Shown piece after piece: positions 10,552 to 24,623 of a DNA stretch of 64,000 nt (its first letter is position 1; each line of letters begins with the position of its first letter). The notes below the pieces were generated by a model, which saw nothing but the letters and a program-made list of their open reading frames with translations, was not told where the DNA came from and made no database searches. Origin of the DNA: Balaenoptera acutorostrata (lineage: Eukaryota > Chordata > Mammalia > Artiodactyla > Balaenopteridae); NCBI RefSeq assembly GCF_949987535.1, contig NW_026645862.1:1-64000 (forward strand), read 5' to 3'. Both the position numbers and the translations under genes were made by a program.

Positions 10552-12310
10552 GAAGTTGTGGTCCTCATGTACAATGGAATATCACTCAGCCATGAAATCC
10601 ACGTCATAAGGCTAGTAGCAGCACGATGAGTGGATTTAGGTACGACGATTCTAAGTGAAATAAGTCACACAGAAAAAGACACTTATCATAAGATATCACT
10701 TAGAGAGGGAATGTAAAAACCGCTACACTTGAACTGAATTACAAAACAGAACAGAGTCACACGTTTAGGAAACACACTATGGCTGCTGAACGGGAAAGGT
10801 GAGGTGGGGTGATGCATAAAACAAGGGTTTCAAATTAGCTCCGATACCGTTCCATAAACCCAATATGTAAGAGACAAGACCTATTCCTTTTTCAGTGAAC
10901 TGGACTCAACACCCCCTATTCACCGCACAAGAATATATCTGACTAGTAAGAATCTTCAAACCTATGTATTGATATCTCTCCGTAAGTGAGTCAAGGGGGT
11001 GTAAAGCGGCATAAACACAGCCGTGAAAAGCAGCTAAACCCCAATATAAAAATAAATTACTTTTCAAAACCCGTGAAACAAAGACAGTGAAAGAGAGAGA
11101 AATTCTTACAAAATTCGTTCAGGGGCTGTGATGCAACCTGGATTGACCATATCTAGACCCACAGCTGATTGAGACATAAGGGTGGACACTCTTGGGGCTG
11201 AGAGGTTCGGTGAGGTTGGGTGAGCCAACGCAGACCCTTTCAAGTAATACTGCATGGTACCCATCCCATGGGTCCCAAATCTCCAGGTTCAAGGGCATCT
11301 TCCTACGTCGAAAACAGGCATGAGAAACCCAGAAGATGGTACACGGTGTGATCGGGAAAGGTTTCTAAAACGCACCTCATTTCTCATCTCCTTTGCTCGG
11401 GTTCGCCATTCCAGCCGATTTACTAGCCATCTCCCTCCTTGGAGAATCAGCACCTTTAACCTCCTGTTCCGTACAGGTTGCAATTTGTCCTGAGGATGAA
11501 CGGGAAGAGGGGGAACCAATGAGAGACTAGCTCTAGGTGTTGGGACAGGCACAGGTCACTCTATTTTCCCATCAGGAAGAAGAATTAAGCACAAGCTCAG
11601 CCTGCCCCCCAGAACGAGAAGAGGGCCTGAAGCAATCCTGCGCTTTTGCGGCCAGCTCCCAAAAAAGCGAGTTGAAAAATGGAGCTCAGGGGCACTGCAA
11701 TTCACAAACCTGCAGAGTTTTAAATGATACCTCTCGTCCACAAATATACTAAGGGAAGGCAACGAAGAGGCTTTGAAAGCAAGGCAGAATTGCAGGCAAC
11801 AGATTTCAGGAGGTAGATTCGAATCGCCTTGAAAGCACATGAAAAGCGGCAAAACGTGGACAATGATGCCCTTGGCCAAAAAGGGCGTATGCGTTTTTTC
11901 CTGAATATATTCAGAAAAAAACGCATACGCCCTTTTTGGCCAACCAAGCAACCTGGAAAGGCCAATCAGCGCTCCAAAGAAGTCTCGCTTCCCAGCGGGC
12001 AAAAGGGCCATGCGGAAAAAAGTGTCCAAACCAGAAATGCAGGACCGGCCATGGAGAAATGGGAGCCTTGCTACGCTGATGGGTGGGATGTAAATTGCCA
12101 ACAGCCACTCTGGAGAAGTGTATGGTGTGTTGTGAAACATCTAAAAAACACAGCTTGGAGAGCATAGGGCACTTCCACTCATGGGCGTATAAATTGGGAA
12201 AACTAAAAATCAGCAAGACACAGGCACCCCAAAGTTTAGGGCTGCTCTGTTGACAAGAACCCCCAATTCATTACACCTTAAATATCCTAGGAAAGCGAAA
12301 AATGGATAAA
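10552..12310 (+). repeat. Satellite unit 7
   Basis: Palindrome at 11872-11943 with the same right-arm G-to-A change as units 2, 4 and 9. Has CACGGTGTG and CAGAACGAGAAG (near 11612). Its first part (to about 11042, CACCGCACAAG and CCCCAATATAAA) is unlike unit 2, and the rest matches unit 2 except GGGAGCC near 12061. The edge of a duplicated block therefore lies inside this unit. Confidence 0.97.
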
Positions 12311-14069
12311 GAAGTTGTGGTCCTCATGTACAATGGAATATCACTCAGCCATGAAATCCACGTCATAAGGCTAGTAGCAGCACGATGAGTGGATTTAGGT
12401 ACGACGATTCTAAGTGAAATAAGTCACACAGAAAAAGACACTTATCATAAGATATCACTTAGAGAGGGAATGTAAAAACCGCTACACTTGAACTGAATTA
12501 CAAAACAGAACAGAGTCACACGTTTAGAAAACACACTATGGCTGCTGAACGGGAAAGGTGAGGTGGGGTGATGCATAAAACAAGGGTTTCAAATTAGCTC
12601 CGATACCGTTCCATAAACCCAATATGTAAGAGACAAGACCTATTCCTTTTTCAGTGAACTGGACTCAACACCCCCTATTCACCGTACAAGAATATATCTG
12701 ACTAGTAAGAATCTTCAAACCTATGTATTGATATCTCTCCGTAAGTGAGTCAAGGGGGTGTAAAGCGGCATAAACACAGCCGTGAAAAGCAGCTAAACCC
12801 CATTATAAAAATAAATTACTTTTCAAAACCCGTGAAACAAAGACAGTGAAAGAGAGAGAAATTCTTACAAAATTCGTTCAGGGGCTGTGATGCAACCTGG
12901 ATTGACCATATCTAGACCCACAGCTGATTGAGACATAAGGGTGGACACTCTTGGGGCTGAGAGGTTCGGTGAGGTTGGGTGAGCCAACGCAGACCCTTTC
13001 AAGTAATACTGCATGGTACCCATCCCATGGGTCCCAAATCTCCAGGTTCAAGGGCATCTTCCTACGTCGAAAACAGGCATGAGAAACCCAGAAAATGGTA
13101 CACCATGTGATCGGGAAAGGTTTCTAAAACGCACCACATTTCTCATCTCCTTTGCTCGGGTTCGCCATTCCAGCCGATTTACTAGCCATCTCCTTCTTTG
13201 GAGAATCAGCACCTTTAACCTCCTGTTCCGTACAGGTTGCAATTTGTCCTGAGGATGAACGGGAAGAGGGGGAACCAATGAGAGACTAGCTCTAGGTGTT
13301 GGGACAGGCACAGGTCACTCTATTTTCCCATCAGGAAGAAGAATTAAGCACAAGCTCAGCCTGCCCCCCAGAACCAGAAGAGGGCCTGAAGCAATCCTGC
13401 GCTTTTGCGGCCAGCTCCCAAAAAAGCGAGTTGAAAAATGGAGCTCAGGGGCACTGCAATTCACAAACCTGCAGAGTTTTAAATGATACCTCTCGTCCAC
13501 AAATATACTAAGGGAAGGCAACGAAGAGGCTTTGAAAGCAAGGCAGAATTGCAGGAAACAGATTTCAGGAGGTAGATTCGAATCGCCTTGAAAGCACATG
13601 AAAAGCGGCAAAACGTGGACAATGATGCCCTTGGCCAAAAAGGGCGTATGCGTTTTTTCCTGAATATATTCAGGAAAAAACGCATACGCCCTTTTTGGCG
13701 AACCAAGCAACCTGGAAAGGCCAATCAGCGCTCCAAAGAAGTCTCGCTTCCCAGCGGGCAAAAGGGCCATGCGGAAAAAAGTGTCCAAACCAGAAATGCA
13801 GGACCGGCCATGGAGAAATGGGAGGCTTGCTACGCTGATGGGTGGGATGTAAATTGCCAACAGCCACTCTGGAGAAGTGTATGGTGTGTTGTGAAACATC
13901 TAAAAAACACAGCTTGGAGAGCATAGGGCACTTCCACTCATGGGCGTATAAATTGGGAAAACTAAAAATCAGCAAGACACAGGCACCCCAAAGTTTAGGG
14001 CTGCTCTGTTGACAAGAACCCCCAATTCATTACACCTTAAATATCCTAGGAAAGCGAAAAATGGATAAA
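12311..14069 (+). repeat. Satellite unit 8
   Basis: Palindrome at 13631-13702 with the GGCGAA right end seen otherwise only in unit 3. Has the ACACCATG and CTCCTTCTTTGG variants. It is the error-free counterpart of unit 3, and this shared private change is the strongest single marker of the 5-unit duplication. Confidence 0.97.
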
Positions 14070-15828
14070 GAAGTTGTGGTCCTCATGTACAATGGAATAT
14101 CACTCAGCCATGAAATCCACGTCATAAGGCTAGTAGCAGCACGATGAGTGGATTTAGGTACGACGATTCTAAGTGAAATAAGTCACACAGAAAAAGACAC
14201 TTATCATAAGATATCACTTAGAGAGGGAATGTAAAAACCGCTACACTTGAACTGAATTACAAAACAGAACAGAGTCACACGTTTAGAAAACACACTATGG
14301 CTGCTGAACGGGAAAGGTGAGGTGGGGTGATGCATAAAACAAGGGTTTCAAATTAGCTCCGATACCGTTCCATAAACCCAATATGTAAGAGACAAGACCT
14401 ATTCCTTTTTCAGTGAACTGGACTCAACACCCCCTATTCACCGTACAAGAATATATCTGACTAGTAAGAATCTTCAAACCTATGTATTGATATCTCTCCG
14501 TAAGTGAGTCAAGGGGGTGTAAAGCGGCATAAACACAGCCGTGAAAAGCAGCTAAACCCCATTATAAAAATAAATTACTTTTCAAAACCCGTGAAACAAA
14601 GACAGTGAAAGAGAGAGAAATTCTTACAAAATTCGTTCAGGGGCTGTGATGCAACCTGGATTGACCATATCTAGACCCACAGCTGATTGAGACATAAGGG
14701 TGGACACTCTTGGGGCTGAGAGGTTCGGTGAGGTTGGGTGAGCCAACGCAGACCCTTTCAAGTAATACTGCATGGTACCCATCCCATGGGTCCCAAATCT
14801 CCAGGTTCAAGGGCATCTTCCTACGTCGAAAACAGGCATGAGAAACCCAGAAGATGGTACACGGTGTGATCGGGAAAGGTTTCTAAAACGCACCTCATTT
14901 CTCATCTCCTTTGCTCGGGTTCGCCATTCCAGCCGATTTACTAGCCATCTCCCTCCTTGGAGAATCAGCACCTTTAACCTCCTGTTCCGTACAGGTTGCA
15001 ATTTGTCCTGAGGATGAACGGGAAGAGGGGGAACCAATGAGAGACTAGCTCTAGGTGTTGGGACAGGCACAGGTCACTCTATTTTCCCATCAGGAAGAAG
15101 AATTAAGCACAAGCTCAGCCTGCCCCCCAGAACCAGAAGAGGGCCTGAAGCAATCCTGCGCTTTTGCGGCCAGCTCCCAAAAAAGCGAGTTGAAAAATGG
15201 AGCTCAGGGGCACTGCAATTCACAAACCTGCAGAGTTTTAAATGATACCTCTCGTCCACAAATATACTAAGGGAAGGCAACGAAGAGGCTTTGAAAGCAA
15301 GGCAGAATTGCAGGCAACAGATTTCAGGAGGTAGATTCGAATCGCCTTGAAAGCACATGAAAAGCGGCAAAACGTGGACAATGATGCCCTTGGCCAAAAA
15401 GGGCGTATGCGTTTTTTCCTGAATATATTCAGAAAAAAACGCATACGCCCTTTTTGGCCAACCAAGCAACCTGGAAAGGCCAATCAGCGCTCCAAAGAAG
15501 TCTCGCTTCCCAGCGGGCAAAAGGGCCATGCGGAAAAAAGTGTCCAAACCAGAAATGCAGGACCGGCCATGGAGAAATGGGAGGCTTGCTACGCTGATGG
15601 GTGGGATGTAAATTGCCAACAGCCACTCTGGAGAAGTGTATGGTGTGTTGTGAAACATCTAAAAAACACAGCTTGGAGAGCATAGGGCACTTCCACTCAT
15701 GGGCGTATAAATTGGGAAAACTAAAAATCAGCAAGACACAGGCACCCCAAAGTTTAGGGCTGCTCTGTTGACAAGAACCCCCAATTCATTACACCTTAAA
15801 TATCCTAGGAAAGCGAAAAATGGATAAA
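14070..15828 (+). repeat. Satellite unit 9
   Basis: Palindrome at 15390-15461 with the right-arm G-to-A change. Matches unit 4 at every diagnostic site I compared, including CACGGTGTG, GCAGGCAACAG, TATGGTGTGTTGTG and CCCCCAATTC. Confidence 0.97.
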
Positions 15829-17587
15829 GAAGTTGTGGTCCTCATGTACAATGGAATATCACTCAGCCATGAAATCCACGTCATAAGGCTAGTAGCAGCA
15901 CGATGAGTGGATTTAGGTACGACGATTCTAAGTGAAATAAGTCACACAGAAAAAGACACTTATCATAAGATATCACTTAGAGAGGGAATGTAAAAACCGC
16001 TACACTTGAACTGAATTACAAAACAGAACAGAGTCACACGTTTAGAAAACACACTATGGCTGCTGAACGGGAAAGGTGAGGTGGGGTGATGCATAAAACA
16101 AGGGTTTCAAATTAGCTCCGATACCGTTCCATAAACCCAATATGTAAGAGACAAGACCTATTCCTTTTTCAGTGAACTGGACTCAACACCCCCTATTCAC
16201 CGTACAAGAATATATCTGACTAGTAAGAATCTTCAAACCTATGTATTGATATCTCTCCGTAAGTGAGTCAAGGGGGTGTAAAGCGGCATAAACACAGCCG
16301 TGAAAAGCAGCTAAACCCCATTATAAAAATAAATTACTTTTCAAAACCCGTGAAACAAAGACAGTGAAAGAGAGAGAAATTCTTACAAAATTCGTTCAGG
16401 GGCTGTGATGCAACCTGGATTGACCATATCTAGACCCACAGCTGATTGAGACATAAGGGTGGACACTCTTGGGGCTGAGAGGTTCGGTGAGGTTGGGTGA
16501 GCCAACGCAGACCCTTTCAAGTAATACTGCATGGTACCCATCCCATGGGTCCCAAATCTCCAGGTTCAAGGGCATCTTCCTACGTCGAAAACAGGCATGA
16601 GAAACCCAGAAAATGGTACACCATGTGATCGGGAAAGGTTTCTAAAACGCACCACATTTCTCATCTCCTTTGCTCGGGTTCGCCATTCCAGCCGATTTAC
16701 TAGCCATCTCCTTCTTTGGAGAATCAGCACCTTTAACCTCCTGTTCCGTACAGGTTGCAATTTGTCCTGAGGATGAACGGGAAGAGGGGGAACCAATGAG
16801 AGACTAGCTCTAGGTGTTGGGACAGGCACAGGTCACTCTATTTTCCCATCAGGAAGAAGAATTAAGCACAAGCTCAGCCTGCCCCCCAGAACCAGAAGAG
16901 GGCCTGAAGCAATCCTGCGCTTTTGCGGCCAGCTCCCAAAAAAGCGAGTTGAAAAATGGAGCTCAGGGGCACTGCAATTCACAAACCTGCAGAGTTTTAA
17001 ATGATACCTCTCGTCCACAAATATACTAAGGGAAGGCAACGAAGAGGCTTTGAAAGCAAGGCAGAATTGCAGGAAACAGATTTCAGGAGGTAGATTCGAA
17101 TCGCCTTGAAAGCACATGAAAAGCGGCAAAACGTGGACAATGATGCCCTTGGCCAAAAAGGGCGTATGCGTTTTTTCCTGAATATATTCAGGAAAAAACG
17201 CATACGCCCTTTTTGGCCAACCAAGCAACCTGGAAAGGCCAATCAGCGCTCCAAAGAAGTCTCGCTTCCCAGCGGGCAAAAGGGCCATGCGGAAAAAAGT
17301 GTCCAAACCAGAAATGCAGGACCGGCCATGGAGAAATGGGAGCCTTGCTACGCTGATGGGTGGGATGTAAATTGCCAACAGCCACTCTGGAGAAGTGTAC
17401 GGTGTGTTCTGAAACATCTAAAAAACACAGCTTGGAGAGCATAGGGCACTTCCACTCATGGGCGTATAAATTGGGAAAACTAAAAATCAGCAAGACACAG
17501 GCACCCCAAAGTTTAGGGCTGCTCTGTTGACAAGAACCCCCACTTCATTACACCTTAAATATCCTAGGAAAGAGAAAAATGGATAAA
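15829..17587 (+). repeat. Satellite unit 10
   Basis: Palindrome at 17149-17220, perfect. Matches unit 5. Identity to the earlier block ends near 17625, where unit 11 has AAATCAACGTC and the counterpart near 8830 has AAATCCACGTC. Confidence 0.97.
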
Positions 17588-19346
17588 GAAGTTGTGGTCC
17601 TCATGTACAATGGAATATCACTCAGCCATGAAATCAACGTCATAAGGCTAGTAGCAGCACGATGAGTGGATTTAGGTACGACGATTCTAAGTGAAATAAG
17701 TCACACAGAAAAAGACACTTATCATAAGATATCACTTAGAGAGGGAATGTAAAAACCGCTACACTTGAACTGAATTGCAAAACAGAACAGAGTCACACGT
17801 TTAGGAAACACACTATGGCTGCTGAACGGGAAAGGTGAGGTGGGGTGATGCATAAAACAAGGGTTTCAAATTAGCTCCGATACCGTTCCATAAACCCAAT
17901 ATGTAAGAGACAAGACCTATTCCTTTTTCAGTGAACTGGACTCAACACCCCCTATTCACCGCACAAGAATATATCTGACTAGTAAGAATCTTCAAACCTG
18001 TGTATTGATATCTCTCTGTAAGTGAGTCAAGGGGGTGTAAAGCGGCATAAACACAGCCGTGAAAAGCAGCTAAACCCCAATATAAAAATAAATTACTTTT
18101 CAAAACCCGTGAAACAAAGACAGTGAAAGAGAGAGAAATTCTTACAAAATTCGTTCAGGGGCTGTGATGCAACCTGGATTGACCATATCTAGACCCACAG
18201 CTGATTGAGACATAAGGGTGGACACTCTTGGGGCTGAGAGGTTCGGTGAGGTTGGGTGAGCCAACGCAGACCCTTTCAAGTAATACTGCATGGTACCCAT
18301 CCCATGGGTCCCAAATCTCCAGGTTCAAGGGCATCTTCCTACGTCGAAAACAGGCATGAGAAACCCAGAAGATGGTACACCGTGTGATCGGGAAAGGTTT
18401 CTAAAACGCACCACATTTCTCATCTCCTTTGCTCGGGTTTGCCATTCCAGCCGATTTACTAGCCATCTCCCTCCTTGGAGAATCAGCACCTTTAACCTCC
18501 TGTTCCGTACAGGTTGCAATTTGTCCTGAGGATGAACGGGAAGAGGGGGAACCAATGAGAGACTAGCTCTAGGTGTTGGGACAGGCACAGGTCACTCTAT
18601 TTTCCCATCAGGAAGAAGAATTAAGCACAAGCTCAGCCTGCCCCCCAGAACCAGAAGAGGGCCTGAAGCAATCCTGCGCTTTTGCGGCCAGCTCCCAAAA
18701 AAGCGAGTTGAAAAATGGAGCTCAGGGGCACTGCAATTCACAAACCTGCAGAGTTTTAAATGATACCTCTCGTCCACAAATATACTAAGGGAAGGCCACG
18801 AAGAGGCTTTGAAAGCAAGGCAGAATTGCAGGAAACAGATTTCAGGAGGTAGATTCGAATCGCCTTGAAAGCACATGAAAAGTGGCAAAACGTGGACAAT
18901 GATGCCCTTGGCCAAAAAGGGCGTATGCGTTTTTTCCTGAATATATTCAGGAAAAAACGCATACGCCCTTTTTGGCCAACCAAGCAACCTGGAAAGGCCA
19001 ATCAGTGCTCCAAAGAAGTCTCGCTTCCCAGCGGGCAAAAGGGCCATGCGGAAAAAAGTGTCCAAACCAGAAATGCAGGACCGGCCATGGAGAAATGGGA
19101 GCCTTGCTACGCTGATGGGTGGGATGTAAATTGCCAACAGCCACTCTGGAGAAGTGTACGGTGTGTTCAGAAACATCTAAAAAACACAGCTTGGAGAGCA
19201 TAGGGCACTTCCACTCATGGGCGTATAAATTGGGAAAACTAAAAATCAGCAAGACACAGGCACCCCAAAGTTTAGGGCTGCTCTGTTGACAAGAACCCCC
19301 ACTTCATTACACCTTAAATATCCTAGGAAAGCGAAAAATGGATAAA
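17588..19346 (+). repeat. Satellite unit 11
   Basis: Palindrome at 18908-18979, perfect. Variants shared with unit 17: GGCCACGAAG (near 18795), AAGTGGCAAAACG (near 18880) and GTGTTCAGAAAC (near 19164). Private: CCTGTGTATTG near 17998 and GGGTTTGCC near 18437. Confidence 0.97.
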
Positions 19347-21105
19347 GAAGTTGTGGTCCTCATGTACAATGGAATATCACTCAGCCATGAAATCAACGTC
19401 ATAAGGCTAGTAGCAGCACGATGAGTGGATTTAGGTACGACGATTCTAAGTGAAATAAGTCACACAGAAAAAGACACTTATCATAAGATATCACTTAGAG
19501 AGGGAATGTAAAACCCGCTACACTTGAACTGAATTTCAAAACAGAACAGAGTCACACGTTTAGAAAACACACTATGGCTGCTGAACGGGAAAGGTGAGGT
19601 GGGGTGATGCATAAAACAAGGGTTTCAAATTAGCTCCGATACCGTTCCATAAACCCAATATGTAAGAGACAAGACCTATTCCTTTTTCAGTGAACTGGAC
19701 TCAACACCCCCTATTCACCGCACAAGAATATATCTGACTAGTAAGAATCTTCAAACCTATGTATTGATATCTCTCTGTAAGTGAGTCAAGGGGGTGTAAA
19801 GCGGCATAAACACAGCCGTGAAAAGCAGCTAAACCCCATTATAAAAATAAATTACTTTTCAAAACCCGTGAAACAAAGACAGTGAAAGAGAGAGAAATTC
19901 TTACAAAATTCGTTCAGGGGCTGTGATGCAACCTGGATTGACCATATCTAGACCCACAGCTGATTGAGACATAAGGGTGGACACTCTTGGGGCTGAGAGG
20001 TTCGGTGAGGTTGGGTGAGCCAACGCAGACCCTTTCAAGTAATACTGCATGGTACCCATCCCATGGGTCCCAAATCTCCAGGTTCAAGGGCATCTTCCTA
20101 CGTCGAAAACAGGCATGAGAAACCCAGAAGATGGTACACCGTGTGATCGGGAAAGGTTTCTAAAACGCACCTCATTTCTCATCTCTTTTGCTCGGGTTCG
20201 CCATTCCAGCCGATTTACTAGCCATCTCCCTCCTTGGAGAATCAGCACCTTTAACCTCCTGTTCCGTACAGGTTGCAATTTGTCCTGAGGATGAAGGGGA
20301 AGAGGGGGAACCAATGAGAGACTAGCTCTAGGTGTTGGGACAGGCACAGGTCACTCTATTTTCCCATCAGGAAGAAGAATTAAGCACAAGCTCAGCCTGC
20401 CCCCCAGAACCAGAAGAGGGCCTGAAGCAATCCTGCGCTTTTGCGGCCAGCTCCCAAAAAAGCGAGTTGAAAAATGGAGCTCAGGGGCACTGCAATTCAC
20501 AAACCTGCAGAGTTTTAAATGATACCTCTCGTCCACAAATATACTAAGGGAAGGCAAGGAAGAGGCTTTGAAAGCAAGGCAGAATTGCAGGAAACAGATT
20601 TCAGGAGGTAGATTCGAATCGCCTTGAAAGCACATGAAAAGCGGCAAAACGTGGACAATGATGCCCTTGGCCAAAAAGGGCGTATGCGTTTTTTCCTGAA
20701 TATATTCAGGAAAAAACGCATACGCCCTTTTTGGCCAACCAAGCAACCTGGAAAGGCCAATCAGCGCTCCAAAGAAGTCTCGCTTCCCAGCGGGGAAAAG
20801 GGCCATGCGGAAAAAAGTGTCCAAACCAGAAATGCAGGACCGGCCATGGAGAAATGGGAGCCTTGCTACGCTGATGGGTGGGATGTAAATTGCCAACAGC
20901 CACTCTGGAGAAGTGTACGGTGTGTTCTGAAACATCTAAAAAACACAGCTTGGAGAGCATAGGGCACTTCCACTCATGGGCGTATAAATTGGGAAAACTA
21001 AAAATCAGCAAGACACAGGCACCCCAAAGTTTAGGGCTGCTCTGTTGACAAGAACCCCCACTTCATTACACCTTAAATATCCTAGGAAAGAGAAAAATGG
21101 ATAAA
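19347..21105 (+). repeat. Satellite unit 12
   Basis: Palindrome at 20667-20738, perfect. Shares AAAACCCGCTACAC and GAATTTCAAAAC (near 19508-19540) with units 18 and 19. Shares ATCTCTTTTGCTCG with units 15 and 19, GGCAAGGAAGAGG with units 18 and 19, and AGCGGGGAAAAGG with unit 19. Confidence 0.97.
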
Positions 21106-22864
21106 GAAGTTGTGGTCCTCATGTACAATGGAATATCACTCAGCCATGAAATCCACGTCATAAGGCTAGTAGCAGCACGATGAGTGGATTTAGGTACGAC
21201 GATTCTAAGTGAAATAAGTCACACAGAAAAAGACACTTATCATAAGATATCACTTAGAGAGGGAATGTAAAAACCGCTACACTTGAACTGAATTGCAAAA
21301 CAGAACAGAGTCACACGTTTAGGAAACACACTATGGCTGCTGAACGGGAAAGGTGAGGTGGGGTGATGCATAAAACAAGGGTTTCAAATTAGCTCCGATA
21401 CCGTTCCATAAACCCAATATGTAAGAGACAAGACCTATTCCTTTTTCAGTGAACTGGACTCAACACCCCCTATTCACCGCACAAGAATATATCTGACTAG
21501 TAAGAATCTTCAAACCTATGTATTGATATCTCTCTGTAAGTGAGTCAAGGGGGTGTAAAGCGGCATAAACACAGCCGTGAAAAGCAGCTAAACCCCAATA
21601 TAAAAATAAATTACTTTTCAAAACCCGTGAAACAAAGACAGTGAAAGAGAGAGAAATTCTTACAAAATTCGTTCAGGGGCTGTGATGCAACCTGGATTGA
21701 CCATATCTAGACCCACAGGTGATTGAGACATAAGGGTGGACACTCTTGGGGCTGAGAGGTTCGGTGAGGTTGGGTGAGCCAACGCAGACCCTTTCAAGTA
21801 ATACTGCATGGTACCCATCCCATGGGTCCCAAATCTCCAGGTTCAAGGGCATCTTCCTACGTCGAAAACAGGCATGAGAAACCCAGAAGATGGTACACCG
21901 TGTGATCGGGAAAGGTTTCTAAAACGCACCACATTTCTCATCTCCTTTGCTCGGGTTCGCCATTCCAGCCGATTTACTAGCCATCTCCCTCCTTGGAGAA
22001 TCAGCACCTTTAACCTCCTGTTCCGTACAGGTTGCAATTTGTCCTGAGGATGAACGGGAAGAGGGGGAACCAATGAGAGACTAGCTCTAGGTGTTGGGAC
22101 AGGCATAGGTCACTCTATTTTCCCATCAGGAAGAAGAATTAAGCACAAGCTCAGCCTGCCCCCCAGAACGAGAAGAGGGCCTGAAGCAATCCTGCGCTTT
22201 TGCGGCCAGCTCCCAAAAAAGCGAGTTGAAAAATGGAGCTCAGGGGCACTGCAATTCACAAACCTGCAGAGTTTTAAATGATACCTCTCGTCCACAAATA
22301 TACTAAGGGAAGGCAACGAAGAGGCTTTGAAAGCAAGGCAGAATTGCAGGAAACAGATTTCAGGAGGTAGATTCGAATCGCCTTGAAAGCACATGAAAAG
22401 CGGCAAAACGTGGACAATGATGCCCTTGGCCAAAAAGGGCGTATGCGTTTTTTCCTGAATATATTCAGGAAAAAACGCATACGCCCTTTTTGGCCAACCA
22501 AGCAACCTGGAAAGGCCAATCAGTGCTCCAAAGAAGTCTCGCTTCCCAGCGGGCAAAAGGGCCATGCGGAAAAAAGTGTCCAAACCAGAAATGCAGGACC
22601 GGCCATGGAGAAATGGGAGCCTTGCTACGCTGATGGGTGGGATGTAAATTGCCAACAGCCACTCTGGAGAAGTGTACGGTGTGTTCTGAAACATCTAAAT
22701 AACACAGCTTGGAGAGCATAGGGCACTTCCACTCATGGGCGTATAAATTGGGAAAACTAAAAATTAGCAAGACACAGGCACCCCAAAGTTTAGGGCTGCT
22801 CTGTTGACAAGAACCCCCACTTCATTACACCTTAAATATCCTAGGAAAGAGAAAAATGGATAAA
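21106..22864 (+). repeat. Satellite unit 13
   Basis: Palindrome at 22426-22497, perfect. CAGAACGAGAAG near 22164, CTAAATAACACAG near 22696 and AAAATTAGC near 22761 are shared with unit 15. Private: CCCACAGGTG near 21714 and AGGCATAGG near 22102. Confidence 0.97.
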
Positions 22865-24623
22865 GAAGTTGGGGTCCTCATGTACAATGGAATATCACTC
22901 AGCCATGAAATCCACGTCATAAGGCTAGTAACAGCACGATGACTGGATTTAGGTACGACGATTCTAAGTGAAATAAGTCACACAGAAAAAGACACTTATC
23001 ATAAGATATCACTTAGAGAGGGAATGTAAAAACCGCTACACTTGAACTGAATTACAAAACAGAACAGAGTCACACGTTTAGGAAACACACTATGGCTGCT
23101 GAACGGGAAAGGTGAGGTGGGGTGATGCATAAAACAAGGGTTTCAAATTAGCTCAGATACCGTTCCATAAACCCAATATGTAAGAGACAAGACCTATTCC
23201 TTTTTCAGTGAACTGGACTCAACACCCCCTATTCACTGCACAAGAATATATCTGACTAGGAAGAATCTTCAAACCTATGTATTGATATCTCTCCGTAAGT
23301 GAGTCAAGGGGGTGTAAAGCGGCATAAACACAGCCGTGAAAAGCAGCTAAACCCCATTATAAAAATAAATTACTTTTCAAAACCCGTGAAACAAAGACAG
23401 TGAAAGAGAGAGAAATTCTTACAAAATTCGTTCAGGGGCTGTGATGCAACCTGGATTGACCATATCTAGACCCACAGCTGATTGAGACATAAGGTTGGAC
23501 ACTCTTGGGGCTGAGAGGTTCGGTGAGGTTGGGTGAGCCAACGCAGACCCTTTCAAGTAATACTGCATGGTACCCATCCCATGGGTCCCAAATCTCCAGG
23601 TTCAAGGGCATCTTCCTACGTCGAAAACAGGCATGAGAAACCCAGAAGATGGTACACCATGTGATCGGGAAAGGTTTCTAAAACGCACCACATTTCTCAT
23701 CTCCTTTGCTCGGGTTCGCCATTCCAGCCGATTTACTAGCCATCTCCCTCCTTGGAGAATCAGCACCTTTAACCTCCTGTTCCGTACAGGTTGCAATTTG
23801 TCCTGAGGATGAACGGGAAGAGGGGGAACCAATGAGAGACTAGCTCTAGGTGTTGGGACAGGCACAGGTCACTCTATTTTCCCATCAGGAAGAAGAATTA
23901 AGCACAAGCTCAGCCTGCCCCCCAGAACCAGAAGAGGGCCTGAAGCAATCCTGCGCTTTTGCGGCCAGCTCCCAAAAAAGCGAGTTGAAAAATGGAGCTC
24001 AGGGGCACTGCAATTCACAAACCTGCAGAGTTTTAAATGATACCTCTCGTCCACAAATATACTAAGGGAAGGCCACGAAGAGGCTTTGAAAGCAAGGCAG
24101 AATTGCAGGAAACAGATTTCAGGAGGTAGATTCGAATCGCCTTGAAAGCACATGAAAAGCGGCAAAACGTGGACAATGATGCCCTTGGCCAAAAAGGGCG
24201 TATGCGTTTTTTCCTGAATATATTCAGGAAAAAACGCATACGCCCTTTTTGGCCAACCAAGCAACCTGGAAAGGCCAATCAGTGCTCCAAAGAAGTCTCG
24301 CTTCCCAGCGGGCAAAAGGGCCATGCGGAAAAAAGTGTCCAAACCAGAAATGCAGGACTGGCCATGGAGAAATGGGAGCCTTGCTACGCTGATGGGTGGG
24401 ATGTAAATTGCCAACAGCCACTCTGGAGAAGTGTACGGTGTGTTCTGAAACATCTAAAAAACACAGCTTGGAGAGCATAGGGCACTTCCACTCATGGGCG
24501 TATAAATTGGGAAAACTAAAAATCAGCAAGACACAGGCACCCCAAAGTTTAGGGCTGCTCTGTTGACAAGAACCCCCACTTCATTACACCTTAAATATCC
24601 TAGGAAAGCGAAAAATGGATAAA
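22865..24623 (+). repeat. Satellite unit 14
   Basis: Palindrome at 24185-24256, perfect. First half carries the unit 6/14/16 set (TAACAGCACGATGACTGG, GCTCAGATACC, GACTAGGAAG, AAGGTTGGAC). Has CACTGCACAAG and GGCCACGAAG. Private: GCAGGACTGGCC near 24353, a CpG transition. Confidence 0.97.
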
